Positions 8,701 through 16,829 of a stretch of 35,801 nt of DNA are shown here, in pieces. Numbering within the stretch: the first letter of the stretch is position 1; each line of letters opens with the position of its first letter. Position numbers and translations under genes: made by a program. The notes under the pieces are model-generated. The model was not told where the DNA came from. It made no database searches and saw only the letters and a list, made by a program, of their open reading frames with translations. The DNA comes from a virus: positions 1-35,801 of IMG/VR virus record IMGVR_UViG_3300025108_000178; one strand, written 5' to 3'.

Positions 8701-9306
8701 GGTAATATTACAATCGATGCAGCTGCTAATGATACCGATATTATATTTAAAGGTACTGATAATAGTTCTGACATTACTATGCTTACTCTTGATGGTAGTG
8801 ATGCTGGAACAGCTATATTTAATCATGATATTAAACTAGCTGATAATAACAAAGCTATCTTTGGTGATAGTGGTGATTTAGAAATTTATCATGAGGGTAG
8901 TCATTCTTTTATAGATGATACTGGAACTGGTAGACTTTATCTAAGAGGTAATGATGGAGTTTACATTCAAAGATATACTGGCGAAGATATGATAAAAGCC
9001 ATCGCTAATGGTGCAGTTAATCTTTATTATGATAACAGTATAAAATTAGCAACAACATCTGGTGGTGTTGATGTAACTGGTAGCATATTACCTGCTGCTG
9101 ATGATACACATGATCTTGGTTCTTCATCTAAACAATGGAGAGATATATACACTGGGGATATAAATTTAAATAATACTAAAACAAGAGATAATGAAGTTGA
9201 TGGAACAAGAGGTTCATGGACTATTCAAGAGGGTTCAAACGACTTGTTCTTACTAAACAGACTTAACAATAAAAAATATAAATTTAAATTAGAGGAGATA
9301 AGCTAA
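5776..9306 (+). CDS. Large repetitive tail fibre protein
   Basis: A 1176-residue fibre-type protein. The N-terminus (MASSYSDLGIELMATGENAG, then TWGDKTNTNLQ) is a block often found at the virion end of marine phage fibres. The middle consists of repeated beta units such as 'DIILDADGGDIFFKDGGTTF', present near residue 173 and again near residue 670, and two arrays of a 13-residue repeat TSTAAELNILDGV (five copies from 6913, seven from 8254). The end, 'DDTHDLGSSSKQWRDIYTGD' and then 'KKYKFKLEEIS', is a conserved fibre terminus. No catalytic motif is visible. It should form a trimeric receptor-binding or linking fibre. Confidence 0.85.
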   Translation: MASSYSDLGIELMATGENAGTWGDKTNTNLQIVEKAIAGYVEKSIAGGAATTALSITDGDTTESTSVARHAVIKLTGTITGNQIVTVPDSIEKVYIVVNGTSGAYTVQFKTASGTGITFGTTDKAARLLFSDGTNIVDTGFSTSVAADDISTGDAAVTLATSSGDITVDGPSDIILDADGGDIFFKDGGTTFGSATNTSGNLIIKSGTTTAVTFSGANATVAGNLSVGGDFDVTGSLDFSDANITNVGSIALDTITNDGTDITLDSSGDIVLDADGANITLKDGGTTVIDFVLNGSTDVTLDAPGDIKFDADGGDFNFLDGGTEILRISNSSSDVIIKPIVDAKDLIFQQRDGTEVARIEDNGTFNVVTSKLAINGTAITSTAAELNILDGVTSTAAELNILDGVTSTAAELNILDGVTSTAAELNILDGVTSTAAELNLVDGITAGTVSASKAVIVDSNKDLTGFRNLTISGDLTVSGDDITMGTNTAGNLLIADGTNFNSVAVGSLSEISTVADDDVFLAVDTSGGGLKKIARSSIVSGLATSSALSNVADDSTPQLGGNLDMNGNDIVTTSNADLELAPNGTGHVTVRGNTNSGAIQFNCESNSHGQQIKAQPHSAGVTNVMLLPDGADSTLVSLVATQTLTNKTLTTPVIAEIDSGSTITLDATTDIVLDADGGDIFFKDAGTTFGSATNNSGELLIKSGTTTAMTFSGANVTLEGNLTVSGTTTTVNSTTVNLNDHNIVLDSGNSTGAVVNGAGITIEGGSGDDATFTYNTTGPKFELKLGSSHEDLQVDQLIAGSLDISGNVDVDGTLETDALSIASTTVTSTAAELNILDGVTSTTAELNILDGVTSTAAELNILDGVTSTAAELNILDGVTSTTAELNILDGVTSTAAELNILDGVTATAAEINLIDGGTARGTTAVADGDGILHNDGGTMRMTSAATFKTYFQAGISSAADDITAGDAAVNITTSSGNITIDAAANDTDIIFKGTDNSSDITMLTLDGSDAGTAIFNHDIKLADNNKAIFGDSGDLEIYHEGSHSFIDDTGTGRLYLRGNDGVYIQRYTGEDMIKAIANGAVNLYYDNSIKLATTSGGVDVTGSILPAADDTHDLGSSSKQWRDIYTGDINLNNTKTRDNEVDGTRGSWTIQEGSNDLFLLNRLNNKKYKFKLEEIS
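6913..7107 (+). repeat. Five tandem 39-base repeats in the fibre gene
   Basis: Five in-frame units of 39 bases each encode TSTAAELNILDGV, the last one degenerate (NLVDGI). Units differ at synonymous positions (for example gcagct, gcggcg, gcagca), so the array is not freshly expanded. It forms a regular beta or coiled linker in the fibre shaft. Confidence 0.9.
8254..8526 (+). repeat. Seven tandem 39-base repeats with a duplicated 117-base trimer
   Basis: Seven in-frame 39-base units encode TST(A/T)AELNILDGV, the last one degenerate (TATAAEINLIDGG). Units 1-3 (8254-8370) and units 4-6 (8371-8487) are the same three-unit block, with the order A, T, A at the fourth residue. By my reading they differ at one base, gcagct against gcggct. 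This points to a recent duplication of a whole trimer. Confidence 0.9.
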
Positions 9307-9815
9307 TGGCTATTATATCAAATGGAACTACAGTTATAGATGCTGGAAGTATATCAGCAGCAGGAAAAGTTTTACAGGTGGTTTCATCGACAAAAACTGA
9401 CACTTATGCAAGTAACCCAAATAATTCTTACGTTGATATTGGTTTATCAGCTGCAATTACTCCAGCATCATCATCAAACAAAGTTCTTGTACAAATATCT
9501 TTAATGGGTCAAGGTCTTACAGCAGTGAACGTAGCAAACTTTAGATTGCTAAGAGGTTCAACAGTTATTTATCTAGGAGATGCTGATAGTAGTAGAGGTA
9601 GAGGATTTTCTACTGGTATGACAATTGAGGAATATTCTCAAGAAAGTAATAGTGGGACTTTCCTGGATAGTCCATCAACCACTTCAGCGACAACGTATAA
9701 AGTTCAAACTAGAAGTAACAATACAGTTTATATTAATAGAGCATCAACCAGTCAAAATGATGAAGGTAACTTTAGAACAGCATCAACAATTACACTTATG
9801 GAAATAGGAGCTTAA
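9306..9815 (+). CDS. Fibre tip-like/receptor-binding structural protein
   Basis: A 169-residue protein whose start overlaps the last base of the fibre stop codon. After a short N-terminal segment (AIISNGTTVIDAGSISAAG) it carries 'GKVLQVVSSTKTDTYAS', followed by strands such as 'YVDIGLSAAITPASSSNKVL', a jelly-roll-like pattern common in terminal fibre domains of marine cyanophages and pelagiphages. A Ser/Thr/Asn-rich surface follows. Placed directly behind the fibre, it is likely a separate tip or receptor-binding subunit. The exact receptor cannot be deduced. Confidence 0.75.
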   Translation: MAIISNGTTVIDAGSISAAGKVLQVVSSTKTDTYASNPNNSYVDIGLSAAITPASSSNKVLVQISLMGQGLTAVNVANFRLLRGSTVIYLGDADSSRGRGFSTGMTIEEYSQESNSGTFLDSPSTTSATTYKVQTRSNNTVYINRASTSQNDEGNFRTASTITLMEIGA

Positions 9816-9824
9816 GGAGATATT

Positions 9825-10190
9825 ATGACAGACGTAGCAAAAGCAATAAAAGAATTAGATAGTACAGCAGGATTTGTAGTAGATGGAGAACCTACTAATG
9901 AAACAGAGTATAAATCTAATGTTAAATTTATTTCTGGTGCTGATGAAAATGGAGTTGCAGTTTTTAAAGATACACAAGATTTTACTTGGTCACAAGTTTC
10001 AGCAAAAAAAGCTGAACTACAAACTGCATATAACGCTAAAACCTATGCAAGAAAAAGAGAAAGATCTTACCCTAATTTAAAAAAATTTGCAGAAGCATAC
10101 TGTGAAAAAGAAATAAATGGAGACAGTACAAAATGGGATGCTTATAAAACAGCTTATAATAAAGTAAGATCAGATAATCCTAAGGAGTAA
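9825..10190 (+). CDS. Small tail-associated protein, possibly a fibre assembly factor
   Basis: A 121-residue acidic/basic mixed protein. The N-terminal half (VAKAIKELDSTAGFVVDGEP) is unremarkable. The C-terminal half contains 'YARKRERSYPNLKKFAEAY' and ends 'WDAYKTAYNKVRSDNPKE'. That arrangement (an 'R-x-YP' start followed by a helix and a W-containing end) resembles the small proteins found near fibre genes in many tailed phages, such as the Bacillus XkdW-type group. A chaperone or fibre-attachment role is suggested by size and position. No enzyme motif is visible. Confidence 0.6.
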   Translation: MTDVAKAIKELDSTAGFVVDGEPTNETEYKSNVKFISGADENGVAVFKDTQDFTWSQVSAKKAELQTAYNAKTYARKRERSYPNLKKFAEAYCEKEINGDSTKWDAYKTAYNKVRSDNPKE

Positions 10191-10193
10191 ATT

Positions 10194-12341
10194 ATGCTTC
10201 AAAAAGTTAAATTTGCACCAGGTTTTAATAAACAAGTTACATCTACCGGTGGTGAAAGCCAATGGGTTAGTGGTGACAATGTTCGTTTTAGATATGGTTC
10301 ACCTGAAAAAATAGGTGGTTGGTCTCAATTAGGGTCTGTTGATATTACAGGTCGAAACACCGCTATCCATCATTTTGTAAATACATCAGGTATTAAATAT
10401 GCAGCATTAGGCACAAACAGAATACTTTATGTTTATTCTGGTGGTATTTTTTATGACATACACCCAATTAAATCTACTACAACTTTAACATCAGCTTTTT
10501 CTACAACTAACGGTTCTTCAACTGTTACATTAACTTTTTCTTCAGCACATAATATCAATAAATTTGATATAATATTGTTAGATAGTTTTTCATCTATTAC
10601 TAATTCTAATTTTAGCGCTAGTAATTTTAATGACAATAAATTTATGGTAACGTCAATACCAACAGATACGACACTCACAATTGATACTGGATCTAATGAA
10701 TCGGGATCAGGAGCATCTACATCAGGTGGTATTCGTGTTAGACATTATTATCCTGTAGGACCAGCAATTGAAGTTGCAACAACAGGTTGGGGCCTTGGAT
10801 CATGGGGCGGGCAACAAGCAGGTCAGTTTACATCAACACTATCATCAGAAATAAATGCAAGTGTAACATCATTAACAATGGCAAGTTCATCTTCTTTCCC
10901 ATCTTCAGGAACAGTTATTGTAGGAACAGAATTAATTACATATACGTCAAATAGTGGGGGAACATTATCAGGTTTAACAAGAGGTGCTTCTGGTACGACC
11001 GCTGCAACACATTCTTCCGGTGCAACGGTAACTGATGCATCAAACTTTTTTTCATGGAATGCTGCAACATCAGGAGATATTGTAACTGCACCAGGTTTAT
11101 GGTCTTTAGATAATTTAGGTAATAAACTAATTGCAACAATTAATGGCGGTGAAACATTTGAATGGAATTCAAATCCAACAGATGCCAACAGCACAAGAGC
11201 AACAATTATAAGCGGTGCACCAACAGCTTCTGCATTTACTTTAGTATCAACACCGGATCGTCACTTAATATTTTTTGGAACAGAAACAACGATTGGAACA
11301 AAATCCACAAAAGATGAAATGTTTGTAAGATTTTCGTCTCAAGAAGATATTAATACTTATGCACCTAGTGCAACCAATACTGCAGGTACACAAAGACTTG
11401 CAGATGGATCAAAAATTATGGGAGCAATACGTGGTCGTGATGCAATTTATATTTGGACTGATACTGCATTATTTATTATGCGTTTTGTTGGTCCACCATT
11501 TACTTTTTCATTTCAACAAGTTGGTACTAACTGTGGATTAATAGGACAAAATGCAGCTGTTGAAGTTGATGGTGCTGCTTATTGGATGTCAGAAAATGGT
11601 TTTTTTAGATACACTGGTAAACTAGAATCATTACCATGTTTAGTTGAAGATTTTGTTTTTGACGATATTAACACAACTCCTAAACAACACATCAATGCAG
11701 GATTAAATAATTTGTTTGGTGAAATTATGTGGTTCTATCCAAGTTCAAGTTCAGAGACTGTAAATAGAATGGTTGCATACAATTATCTTGACTCAAGTCC
11801 CGAGAGACCAGTATGGACTAGTGGTACATTAGCTAGATCCGCATGGCAAGATTCTGCTGTATTTGGTAAACCTCATGCAACAGAATATGATTCAAGTGGC
11901 ACAACTGCAACAACAGATACTAATTATGTTTATGGTAATAGTGATGGTACATCAACTTATTACGAACATGAAACAGGATTAAATCAAGTTAAAGAAGGTC
12001 TGACAACTGCAATTACTGCATCAATTGAATCTGGAGATTTTGATATAGGTACTCAAGGGCTTGCTGGTGATGGTGAGTTTATGATGAAAATAAGAAGAAT
12101 TATACCAGATTTTTTAGCACAAACAGGAAATACTAGAGTTACATTAAATTTAAGAGATTTTCCAAATGATACACAAGCAAGCTCTTCCTTAGGTCCATTT
12201 ACAATAACATCAGGCACACAAAAGATAGATACACGAGCGCGTGCTAGATCAATCTCTTTAAAAATAGACAACACAAGCACAGGTCAGTTTTGGAAAGTAG
12301 GTACTTTTAGAATAGACTATCAACCAGATGGAAGAAGATAA
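10194..12341 (+). CDS. Large tail hub/nozzle protein, P22 gp10- or T7 gp12-like candidate
   Basis: A 715-residue protein beginning MLQKVKFAPGFNKQVTSTGG. Residues 23-45 (SQWVSGDNVRFRYG, then EKIGGW) are characteristic of tail proteins of short-tailed phages in marine genomes. A Ser/Thr/Gly insertion of about 75 residues (about 210-285) contains 'GTELITYTSNSGG' and 'LSGLTRGASGT', a small immunoglobulin-like or decoration-type module. The C-terminal half is beta-rich and ends with 'GQFWKVGTFRIDYQPDGRR'. Size and location between fibre genes and ejection proteins fit the tail nozzle or plug. The family name is an inference. Confidence 0.7.
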   Translation: MLQKVKFAPGFNKQVTSTGGESQWVSGDNVRFRYGSPEKIGGWSQLGSVDITGRNTAIHHFVNTSGIKYAALGTNRILYVYSGGIFYDIHPIKSTTTLTSAFSTTNGSSTVTLTFSSAHNINKFDIILLDSFSSITNSNFSASNFNDNKFMVTSIPTDTTLTIDTGSNESGSGASTSGGIRVRHYYPVGPAIEVATTGWGLGSWGGQQAGQFTSTLSSEINASVTSLTMASSSSFPSSGTVIVGTELITYTSNSGGTLSGLTRGASGTTAATHSSGATVTDASNFFSWNAATSGDIVTAPGLWSLDNLGNKLIATINGGETFEWNSNPTDANSTRATIISGAPTASAFTLVSTPDRHLIFFGTETTIGTKSTKDEMFVRFSSQEDINTYAPSATNTAGTQRLADGSKIMGAIRGRDAIYIWTDTALFIMRFVGPPFTFSFQQVGTNCGLIGQNAAVEVDGAAYWMSENGFFRYTGKLESLPCLVEDFVFDDINTTPKQHINAGLNNLFGEIMWFYPSSSSETVNRMVAYNYLDSSPERPVWTSGTLARSAWQDSAVFGKPHATEYDSSGTTATTDTNYVYGNSDGTSTYYEHETGLNQVKEGLTTAITASIESGDFDIGTQGLAGDGEFMMKIRRIIPDFLAQTGNTRVTLNLRDFPNDTQASSSLGPFTITSGTQKIDTRARARSISLKIDNTSTGQFWKVGTFRIDYQPDGRR

Positions 12342-12505
12342 TGGCTAGAATTGTACAATCATTAACACAACCCGATAGAGAGTATGATCAACAAACTCAA
12401 CAGTCTTTTGTAAGAGATGTGGATAGCATAGTGCAAAAATTAAATACTACCTATCAACAAGATTTAAAAGACGAAGCAGAAGCGGAGGCATATTTCTTTG
12501 GCTAA
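12341..12505 (+). CDS. 54-residue small protein overlapping its neighbours
   Basis: Its ATG starts on the last base of the previous stop (TAATGG). The product is a short helical, Gln/Asp-rich protein (MARIVQSLTQPDREYDQQTQ...) ending AEAYFFG. The frame ends at TAA 12503-12505, overlapping the TTG start of the next gene at 12498. Small proteins of this design sit at the same place in other marine phages. The helical, soluble character fits a small structural or chaperone subunit. The coding call rests on exact coupling, an open frame and conservation-like composition. Confidence 0.75.
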   Translation: MARIVQSLTQPDREYDQQTQQSFVRDVDSIVQKLNTTYQQDLKDEAEAEAYFFG

Positions 12506-12839
12506 TTCATTTGTAAATAAAAAAGTAGATTTAACTTCTACATCAGCTACAATATTGTATACTGTGCCATCAGCAACCACTGCTATTATAAAGTCTATAT
12601 TAGTATCAGAAGACTCTGGTAATGCAGATACTATAACGATCACTATTACTGATACATCAGATGCTGTATTTAGTTTATTTAAGACTAAATCAATATCAGC
12701 AAATGGCACAACAGAATTACTTACAGCGCCTTTAGTACTACAGGAAAGTGAAGTATTAAAAGTGACTGCAGCTACGGCTAATCGACTACATGTAATCTTA
12801 TCAGCGCTTGAATCTAAGCCTAGAGAAGTTACAACATAG
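12498..12839 (+). CDS. Small structural protein, TTG start
   Basis: A 113-residue protein starting with TTG at 12498, nine bases behind GGAGG (12484-12488) and overlapping the previous gene by eight bases. It is a compact beta-rich protein: 'SATILYTVPSATTAIIKSIL' is followed by 'DTITITITD', 'TELLTAPLVLQESEVLKV' and 'NRLHVILSALE'. The many Val/Thr/Ile strands and the lack of any enzyme motif suggest a virion surface or tail-tip subunit. It ends the tail gene block before the hairpins at 12848-12900. Confidence 0.7.
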   Translation: MANSFVNKKVDLTSTSATILYTVPSATTAIIKSILVSEDSGNADTITITITDTSDAVFSLFKTKSISANGTTELLTAPLVLQESEVLKVTAATANRLHVILSALESKPREVTT

Positions 12840-12847
12840 TCTTGATT

Positions 12848-12866
12848 TACTTGTTAAAAACAAGTA
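12848..12866 (+). repeat. Inverted repeat after the tail block
   Basis: TACTTGT (12848-12854) pairs with ACAAGTA (12860-12866) around a five-base loop. It is seven perfect pairs, lies nine bases after the stop of the gene at 12498 and precedes a second hairpin. It may contribute to termination or mRNA end protection. Confidence 0.45.
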
Positions 12867-12878
12867 TTAGTATAAATT

Positions 12879-12900
12879 CAGGTTAAATACCTGCCTTTTT
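12879..12900 (+). terminator. Rho-independent terminator candidate at the end of the tail block
   Basis: CAGGT (12879-12883) and ACCTG (12889-12893) form a five-pair stem with a TAAAT loop, followed by CCTTTTT (12894-12900). The stem is short but the T-run is good. It separates the neck/tail/fibre block from the large ejection-protein genes, which begin at 12924. Confidence 0.6.
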
Positions 12901-12923
12901 AATATAAACAAAATTTAACATAT

Positions 12924-14750
12924 ATGATTACAAGATCTCAAATGCGAAGACAACTACGTGCAAAAGGTGGCATCATGAATGCCGTGCCTAGACAAAAATA
13001 TGGTATTGGAGATTTTGTTAGAAAACTTATACCTAATGAATTAGCAGACATTGCAGTTAAAGCTGCACCGTTTGTTGCACCATTTAATCCTGGTATTGCA
13101 GCAGCAATGAGAGGTATTGGTCGTTATGATCAAAGAGGCAGTATCAGTGATGCACTTAAACAAGGTCTTGGAACTTATGTTGGAGGACAAGGTCTTAGAA
13201 TGTTAGGTGGAGCAGGGCCACAACAAAATTTTTTTGGAACAGCAGGTGATAGATTTACTTCTCCGTTAAATTCCTCAAGAACAACATCATTAAAAAATTT
13301 ATTTCAAAAAGATAAAGTAAATCCTTTTGAAGAAACTGCAAACGCAGGTAAAAAAATAGCAACAGGAAAAGGTGTAGGATTTATAAGAGACGCGACAGGA
13401 CTATTTAAAGACGTTCCAATACTAAAAAATTTACCTTCATTAGTAAAACAACAAATATTAGTTGGTGGAGCAACTAGTGCAGCAACATATCTTTATAGTG
13501 CTTTTATAGCAGAAGAGCCACCTCAACAAGAAGGTGAGACTATGGAAGAATATCTAGCAAGAAGAAAAGAAAACGTTGGTAAAAAAATGAGAAGTTATTT
13601 TGATAACTATTTTAAATTTGATAAAGAGTATTCTTCATTGGATGATGCAGGCAAAGATGCATTTGTTGCAAGATACAATATGATGTCAGGTGGACGTGCC
13701 GGTTATCAAACGGGTGGTATTACTATGGCAAATACACTTGCAGAAAACATGAGACGTAATTTAGCAAATCAACAAGCAGTATCACAACAGTTTCAAGCAG
13801 CAAGAAGCAGGCTACCAGGTTATGTTGCACCACAAAGAATAGCTGCACCTACACCAACACCTATAGAACCTGATATGCCAATATCTAAACCAGTTCAACC
13901 TCCAGGTGGGGATGTTCAACCTATATTACCAGTAATGCCTATTACACAACCGATAGAACCACCTGAAAAAATAATGCCTATGGAACCACCTAGAAAAATA
14001 ATTCAACCAATGCCTCCTATGGAAACTGATTTTTCTAAAAAAATAAATTGGCAACCAGGACAACCTGCTCCTGAAGGATTTAAAGTAGAAAAAATGTTAG
14101 GTGACGAATTTTTAGTACCTGATGATTCACAATACATGCCACCAACAGAAGAAGAATCTTTAATCGGAGGACCAGTGCCTCCAGTAAAAACAGACGAAGA
14201 AATTTTAACAGAGAGAGAATTAAATCCACCTACTCAACCAGGTTTTCTAAGCTACAACGACCCTTTACCTAAAGATCAATTATTATCTGGGTTTGAACAG
14301 TTTAAAAAAGATAACCCTGAAGTAATGCAAGGTGCTGGAACAGCGGCTATGGTTCCAGTTACATTACCAGGTGGATATAGTTATGATTTTACAGGTAGTT
14401 TAGAAGCAAATGCTTTTCGTAAATATCTAGAATCTATTAGACAGGCACCTTATCAAAGTAGAAGACAACCTGGAGATCTGGCTAAACTAAAAAGACTAGC
14501 AGGTGGTGGTATGCCTATGGGTGAGCCTAGAGTCAATCAAGGTGGTATCACAGAATTAGATTACAGAGCTAAAGGTGGATTCGTACCAGTTGGTATAAAA
14601 GAAAAAGCAGATGACGTTCCAGCAATGTTATCAAAGAATGAGTTTGTATTTACAGCGGATGCTGTAAGAGGAGCAGGCAACGGCAGTGTTGAAAAAGGAG
14701 CACAAAAGATGTATGATACAATGAAAAATTTAGAGAGAAGGGTTACTTAA
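12924..14750 (+). CDS. Large internal virion/ejection-type protein 1
   Basis: A 608-residue protein. Residues 1-250 are helix-rich with hydrophobic stretches (VKAAPFVAPFNPGIAAAMRG). A conserved 'GGRAGYQTGGIT' motif sits at 256-267. A new helical block starts at Met268 (MANTLAENMRRNLANQQAV), and a long Pro-rich segment (about 300-440) follows. The C-terminus 'GGFVPVGIKEKADDVPAMLS', with 'KNEFVFTADAVRGAGNG' after it, is a highly characteristic ending of internal virion proteins in marine phages. The two halves look like modules fused at the GGR motif. It probably acts in DNA ejection. The stop overlaps the next start. Confidence 0.7.
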   Translation: MITRSQMRRQLRAKGGIMNAVPRQKYGIGDFVRKLIPNELADIAVKAAPFVAPFNPGIAAAMRGIGRYDQRGSISDALKQGLGTYVGGQGLRMLGGAGPQQNFFGTAGDRFTSPLNSSRTTSLKNLFQKDKVNPFEETANAGKKIATGKGVGFIRDATGLFKDVPILKNLPSLVKQQILVGGATSAATYLYSAFIAEEPPQQEGETMEEYLARRKENVGKKMRSYFDNYFKFDKEYSSLDDAGKDAFVARYNMMSGGRAGYQTGGITMANTLAENMRRNLANQQAVSQQFQAARSRLPGYVAPQRIAAPTPTPIEPDMPISKPVQPPGGDVQPILPVMPITQPIEPPEKIMPMEPPRKIIQPMPPMETDFSKKINWQPGQPAPEGFKVEKMLGDEFLVPDDSQYMPPTEEESLIGGPVPPVKTDEEILTERELNPPTQPGFLSYNDPLPKDQLLSGFEQFKKDNPEVMQGAGTAAMVPVTLPGGYSYDFTGSLEANAFRKYLESIRQAPYQSRRQPGDLAKLKRLAGGGMPMGEPRVNQGGITELDYRAKGGFVPVGIKEKADDVPAMLSKNEFVFTADAVRGAGNGSVEKGAQKMYDTMKNLERRVT

Positions 14751-16063
14751 TGGAAAATATGATGATGGCTTCAGCGCCAGATGCAATGGATGAAAGAAAC
14801 CAGGTTATGGAATCAATAGCCATGAAACAATTTGGTAAACCTTTGAACGAATTAAGTGACGATGAAATTATTCAAATAGAAATGATGATAGACGAAATGG
14901 TTAAAAGAAAAGACCAACCAAGAAAAATGGCGTCTATGGACGAAAATGAAAGAGAGTTTATGAGACTTGTCGAAGAGTTTATGGAACAAGGTTTCAGTCA
15001 ACAAGAAGCAATTGAAGAAGCTAAAGATACACTTGAAAGACAAGCTATAGCTACAGGTGGTAGAGTTGGTCTTCAAACAGGCGGTATTACAGAATCAAGA
15101 ACACTTCCACCAGAGTTTGTAGAAGCAGCACAGAAAACATATCTAACTGATTTATCAAGACAAGCAGGTATACCAAGTATTACAACTGCAACAACTCAAC
15201 AACCTGGTGAGACTTCAGAACAATTTGCAAATAGAAAAGCACAAGCTGAACAGTTTGGTATTAGAAGAGCAGGGATGGCAGAACTTGCACCGCAAGTTGC
15301 AGCACAGGATCCTTATCAAGCAGCAGCATATGCACAAGCAACAGATCCTTCAACAGGCCTTGGCTCTTATCAACCATTTTTAACAAAAGCTGGAGCAGCG
15401 GCAGACGCAGGTACAGCGTTGACTGGAACAGGCGCAGGTACAGGAGCAGGATCAATTCAATCTTACATGTCACCTTACCAACAACAAGTTATTGACACAA
15501 CGATGCAAGACTTTGATCAACAAGCAAAGATCAGAGCAAATGAACAAGCAGCAGCTGCACTAGGTGTACCAGGTGCTTTTGGCGGTGGACGTGAAGGTGT
15601 ACAAAGAGCCCAGTATCAGGCACAAAGCGACCAGAATCGAGCACAAACATTAGCAGGTTTAAGACAAACAGGTTTTCAAAATGCAGCAAATAGAAGACAA
15701 CAAGATTTAGCAAACCAAATGGGTATTGCAAACCTACAACAAGGTTTAGGTGGAGCAGCACAAGACTTTAGCAGAGCACAAATATCTGGTCTTGGCACAT
15801 TAGGTTCAGCACAACAAACACAAAACCAAGCTATACTTGATGCACAAAGACAAGCAGCACAGATGGCTGTTCAAGATCCAAGAGACAGATTAAATATGTA
15901 TGGTCAAGGTATTGCACAAATAACACCAGGCGCAGGTGCGGTGCGTTTAGATCCAACAGCCGCTACAGCACCATCAGCTAGTCCGTTAGCACAAGCACTA
16001 GGATATGGATTAGCAGGAGCAGATATTTATGGAAGATTGTTTCCGAAAGGATTTGGTAACTAG
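14750..16063 (+). CDS. Internal virion/ejection-type protein 2
   Basis: A 437-residue protein with an acidic, Met-rich N-terminal region (about residues 1-95). The same motif as in the previous gene follows, 'GGRVGLQTGGIT' at 103-114. The rest is a Gln/Ala-rich helical body with 'LGVPGAFGGGREGVQRAQYQ' in the middle and 'AVQDPRDRLNMYGQGI' near the end. Long amphipathic helices with many Gln and Ala are typical of proteins injected with phage DNA. The N-terminus overlaps the previous stop. A channel or ejection role is inferred, and no lytic motif is visible. Confidence 0.7.
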   Translation: MENMMMASAPDAMDERNQVMESIAMKQFGKPLNELSDDEIIQIEMMIDEMVKRKDQPRKMASMDENEREFMRLVEEFMEQGFSQQEAIEEAKDTLERQAIATGGRVGLQTGGITESRTLPPEFVEAAQKTYLTDLSRQAGIPSITTATTQQPGETSEQFANRKAQAEQFGIRRAGMAELAPQVAAQDPYQAAAYAQATDPSTGLGSYQPFLTKAGAAADAGTALTGTGAGTGAGSIQSYMSPYQQQVIDTTMQDFDQQAKIRANEQAAAALGVPGAFGGGREGVQRAQYQAQSDQNRAQTLAGLRQTGFQNAANRRQQDLANQMGIANLQQGLGGAAQDFSRAQISGLGTLGSAQQTQNQAILDAQRQAAQMAVQDPRDRLNMYGQGIAQITPGAGAVRLDPTAATAPSASPLAQALGYGLAGADIYGRLFPKGFGN

Positions 16064-16821
16064 TGTCTAGAACTTTAAAAAGACCTATGTTTAGAAGAGG
16101 TGGCCAAGTTAATGATGGTATCATGACTGGGCTTACTGATAGAAAACAATTACAAAATGGAACTTTAAATCCAGAAATGATTAGAGGAACAACTCAAAAT
16201 ATCTTATCTGCAATGGATGAGTTTGCACCAATGCCTAAAACAAGATTACCTATTGGTCAGTTTGGTTTAGATATAGCAACAGGGACTCCTATAGGAGAAG
16301 CCTTAAAATCAGGTTATAAAACTTTTACAACACAAGACGATATGAGAAGAGCTGCAATGGCTAAAAGAAAACAAGCAGCAGTATCAGCAGCAATATCATC
16401 ACAGATGAATAAAAAAAATCAAAGTGTATTAACGGCAGAAAAAGAAGCAAGAGCAATGTTACCAAGAAATGCAACTCCTGATCAAATCAGAAAAAAGACA
16501 GCTGAACTACTTGGCATAAAATATGGCCCTGGTAAAACATATGGACCAGAAGCTAATTTAGAAAGAGCATTAGCTGATTATAGAAGACAATACGGTGATG
16601 GTAGCAAAGCATATAACCATGCTGCATTTGATACAAAAGTTGCACCAGCATTAAGAGAAGCAGGAAAAAATCCAAGATCAAACATTAAATTTAAAGATGG
16701 TAAATATAAAACAAAAGGTAAATCACCTGGAGTTTATATTGATGTAGAGAATGGAAAAGTAATTGAATTTGACGGCAACATAGCAAAAGAATTACCAGAA
16801 TATTCAGCATTACTTAGATAG
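16063..16821 (+). CDS. Internal virion-type protein 3, GTG start
   Basis: A 252-residue basic protein with a GTG start overlapping the preceding TAG (TAGTG). The N-terminus 'MSRTLKRPMFRRGGQVNDGI', followed by MTGL, is a short basic region with a 'GG' motif related to the GGR motifs of the two previous proteins. A helical central part with many Ala, Lys and Gln follows. The C-terminal 50 residues carry a Lys/Gly-rich stretch (KFKDGKYKTKGKSPGVYIDV) suggestive of a small beta domain. It precedes the largest gene and is translationally coupled to the previous one. The role is probably structural or ejection. Confidence 0.65.
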   Translation: MSRTLKRPMFRRGGQVNDGIMTGLTDRKQLQNGTLNPEMIRGTTQNILSAMDEFAPMPKTRLPIGQFGLDIATGTPIGEALKSGYKTFTTQDDMRRAAMAKRKQAAVSAAISSQMNKKNQSVLTAEKEARAMLPRNATPDQIRKKTAELLGIKYGPGKTYGPEANLERALADYRRQYGDGSKAYNHAAFDTKVAPALREAGKNPRSNIKFKDGKYKTKGKSPGVYIDVENGKVIEFDGNIAKELPEYSALLR

Positions 16822-16829
16822 GAGGATAA

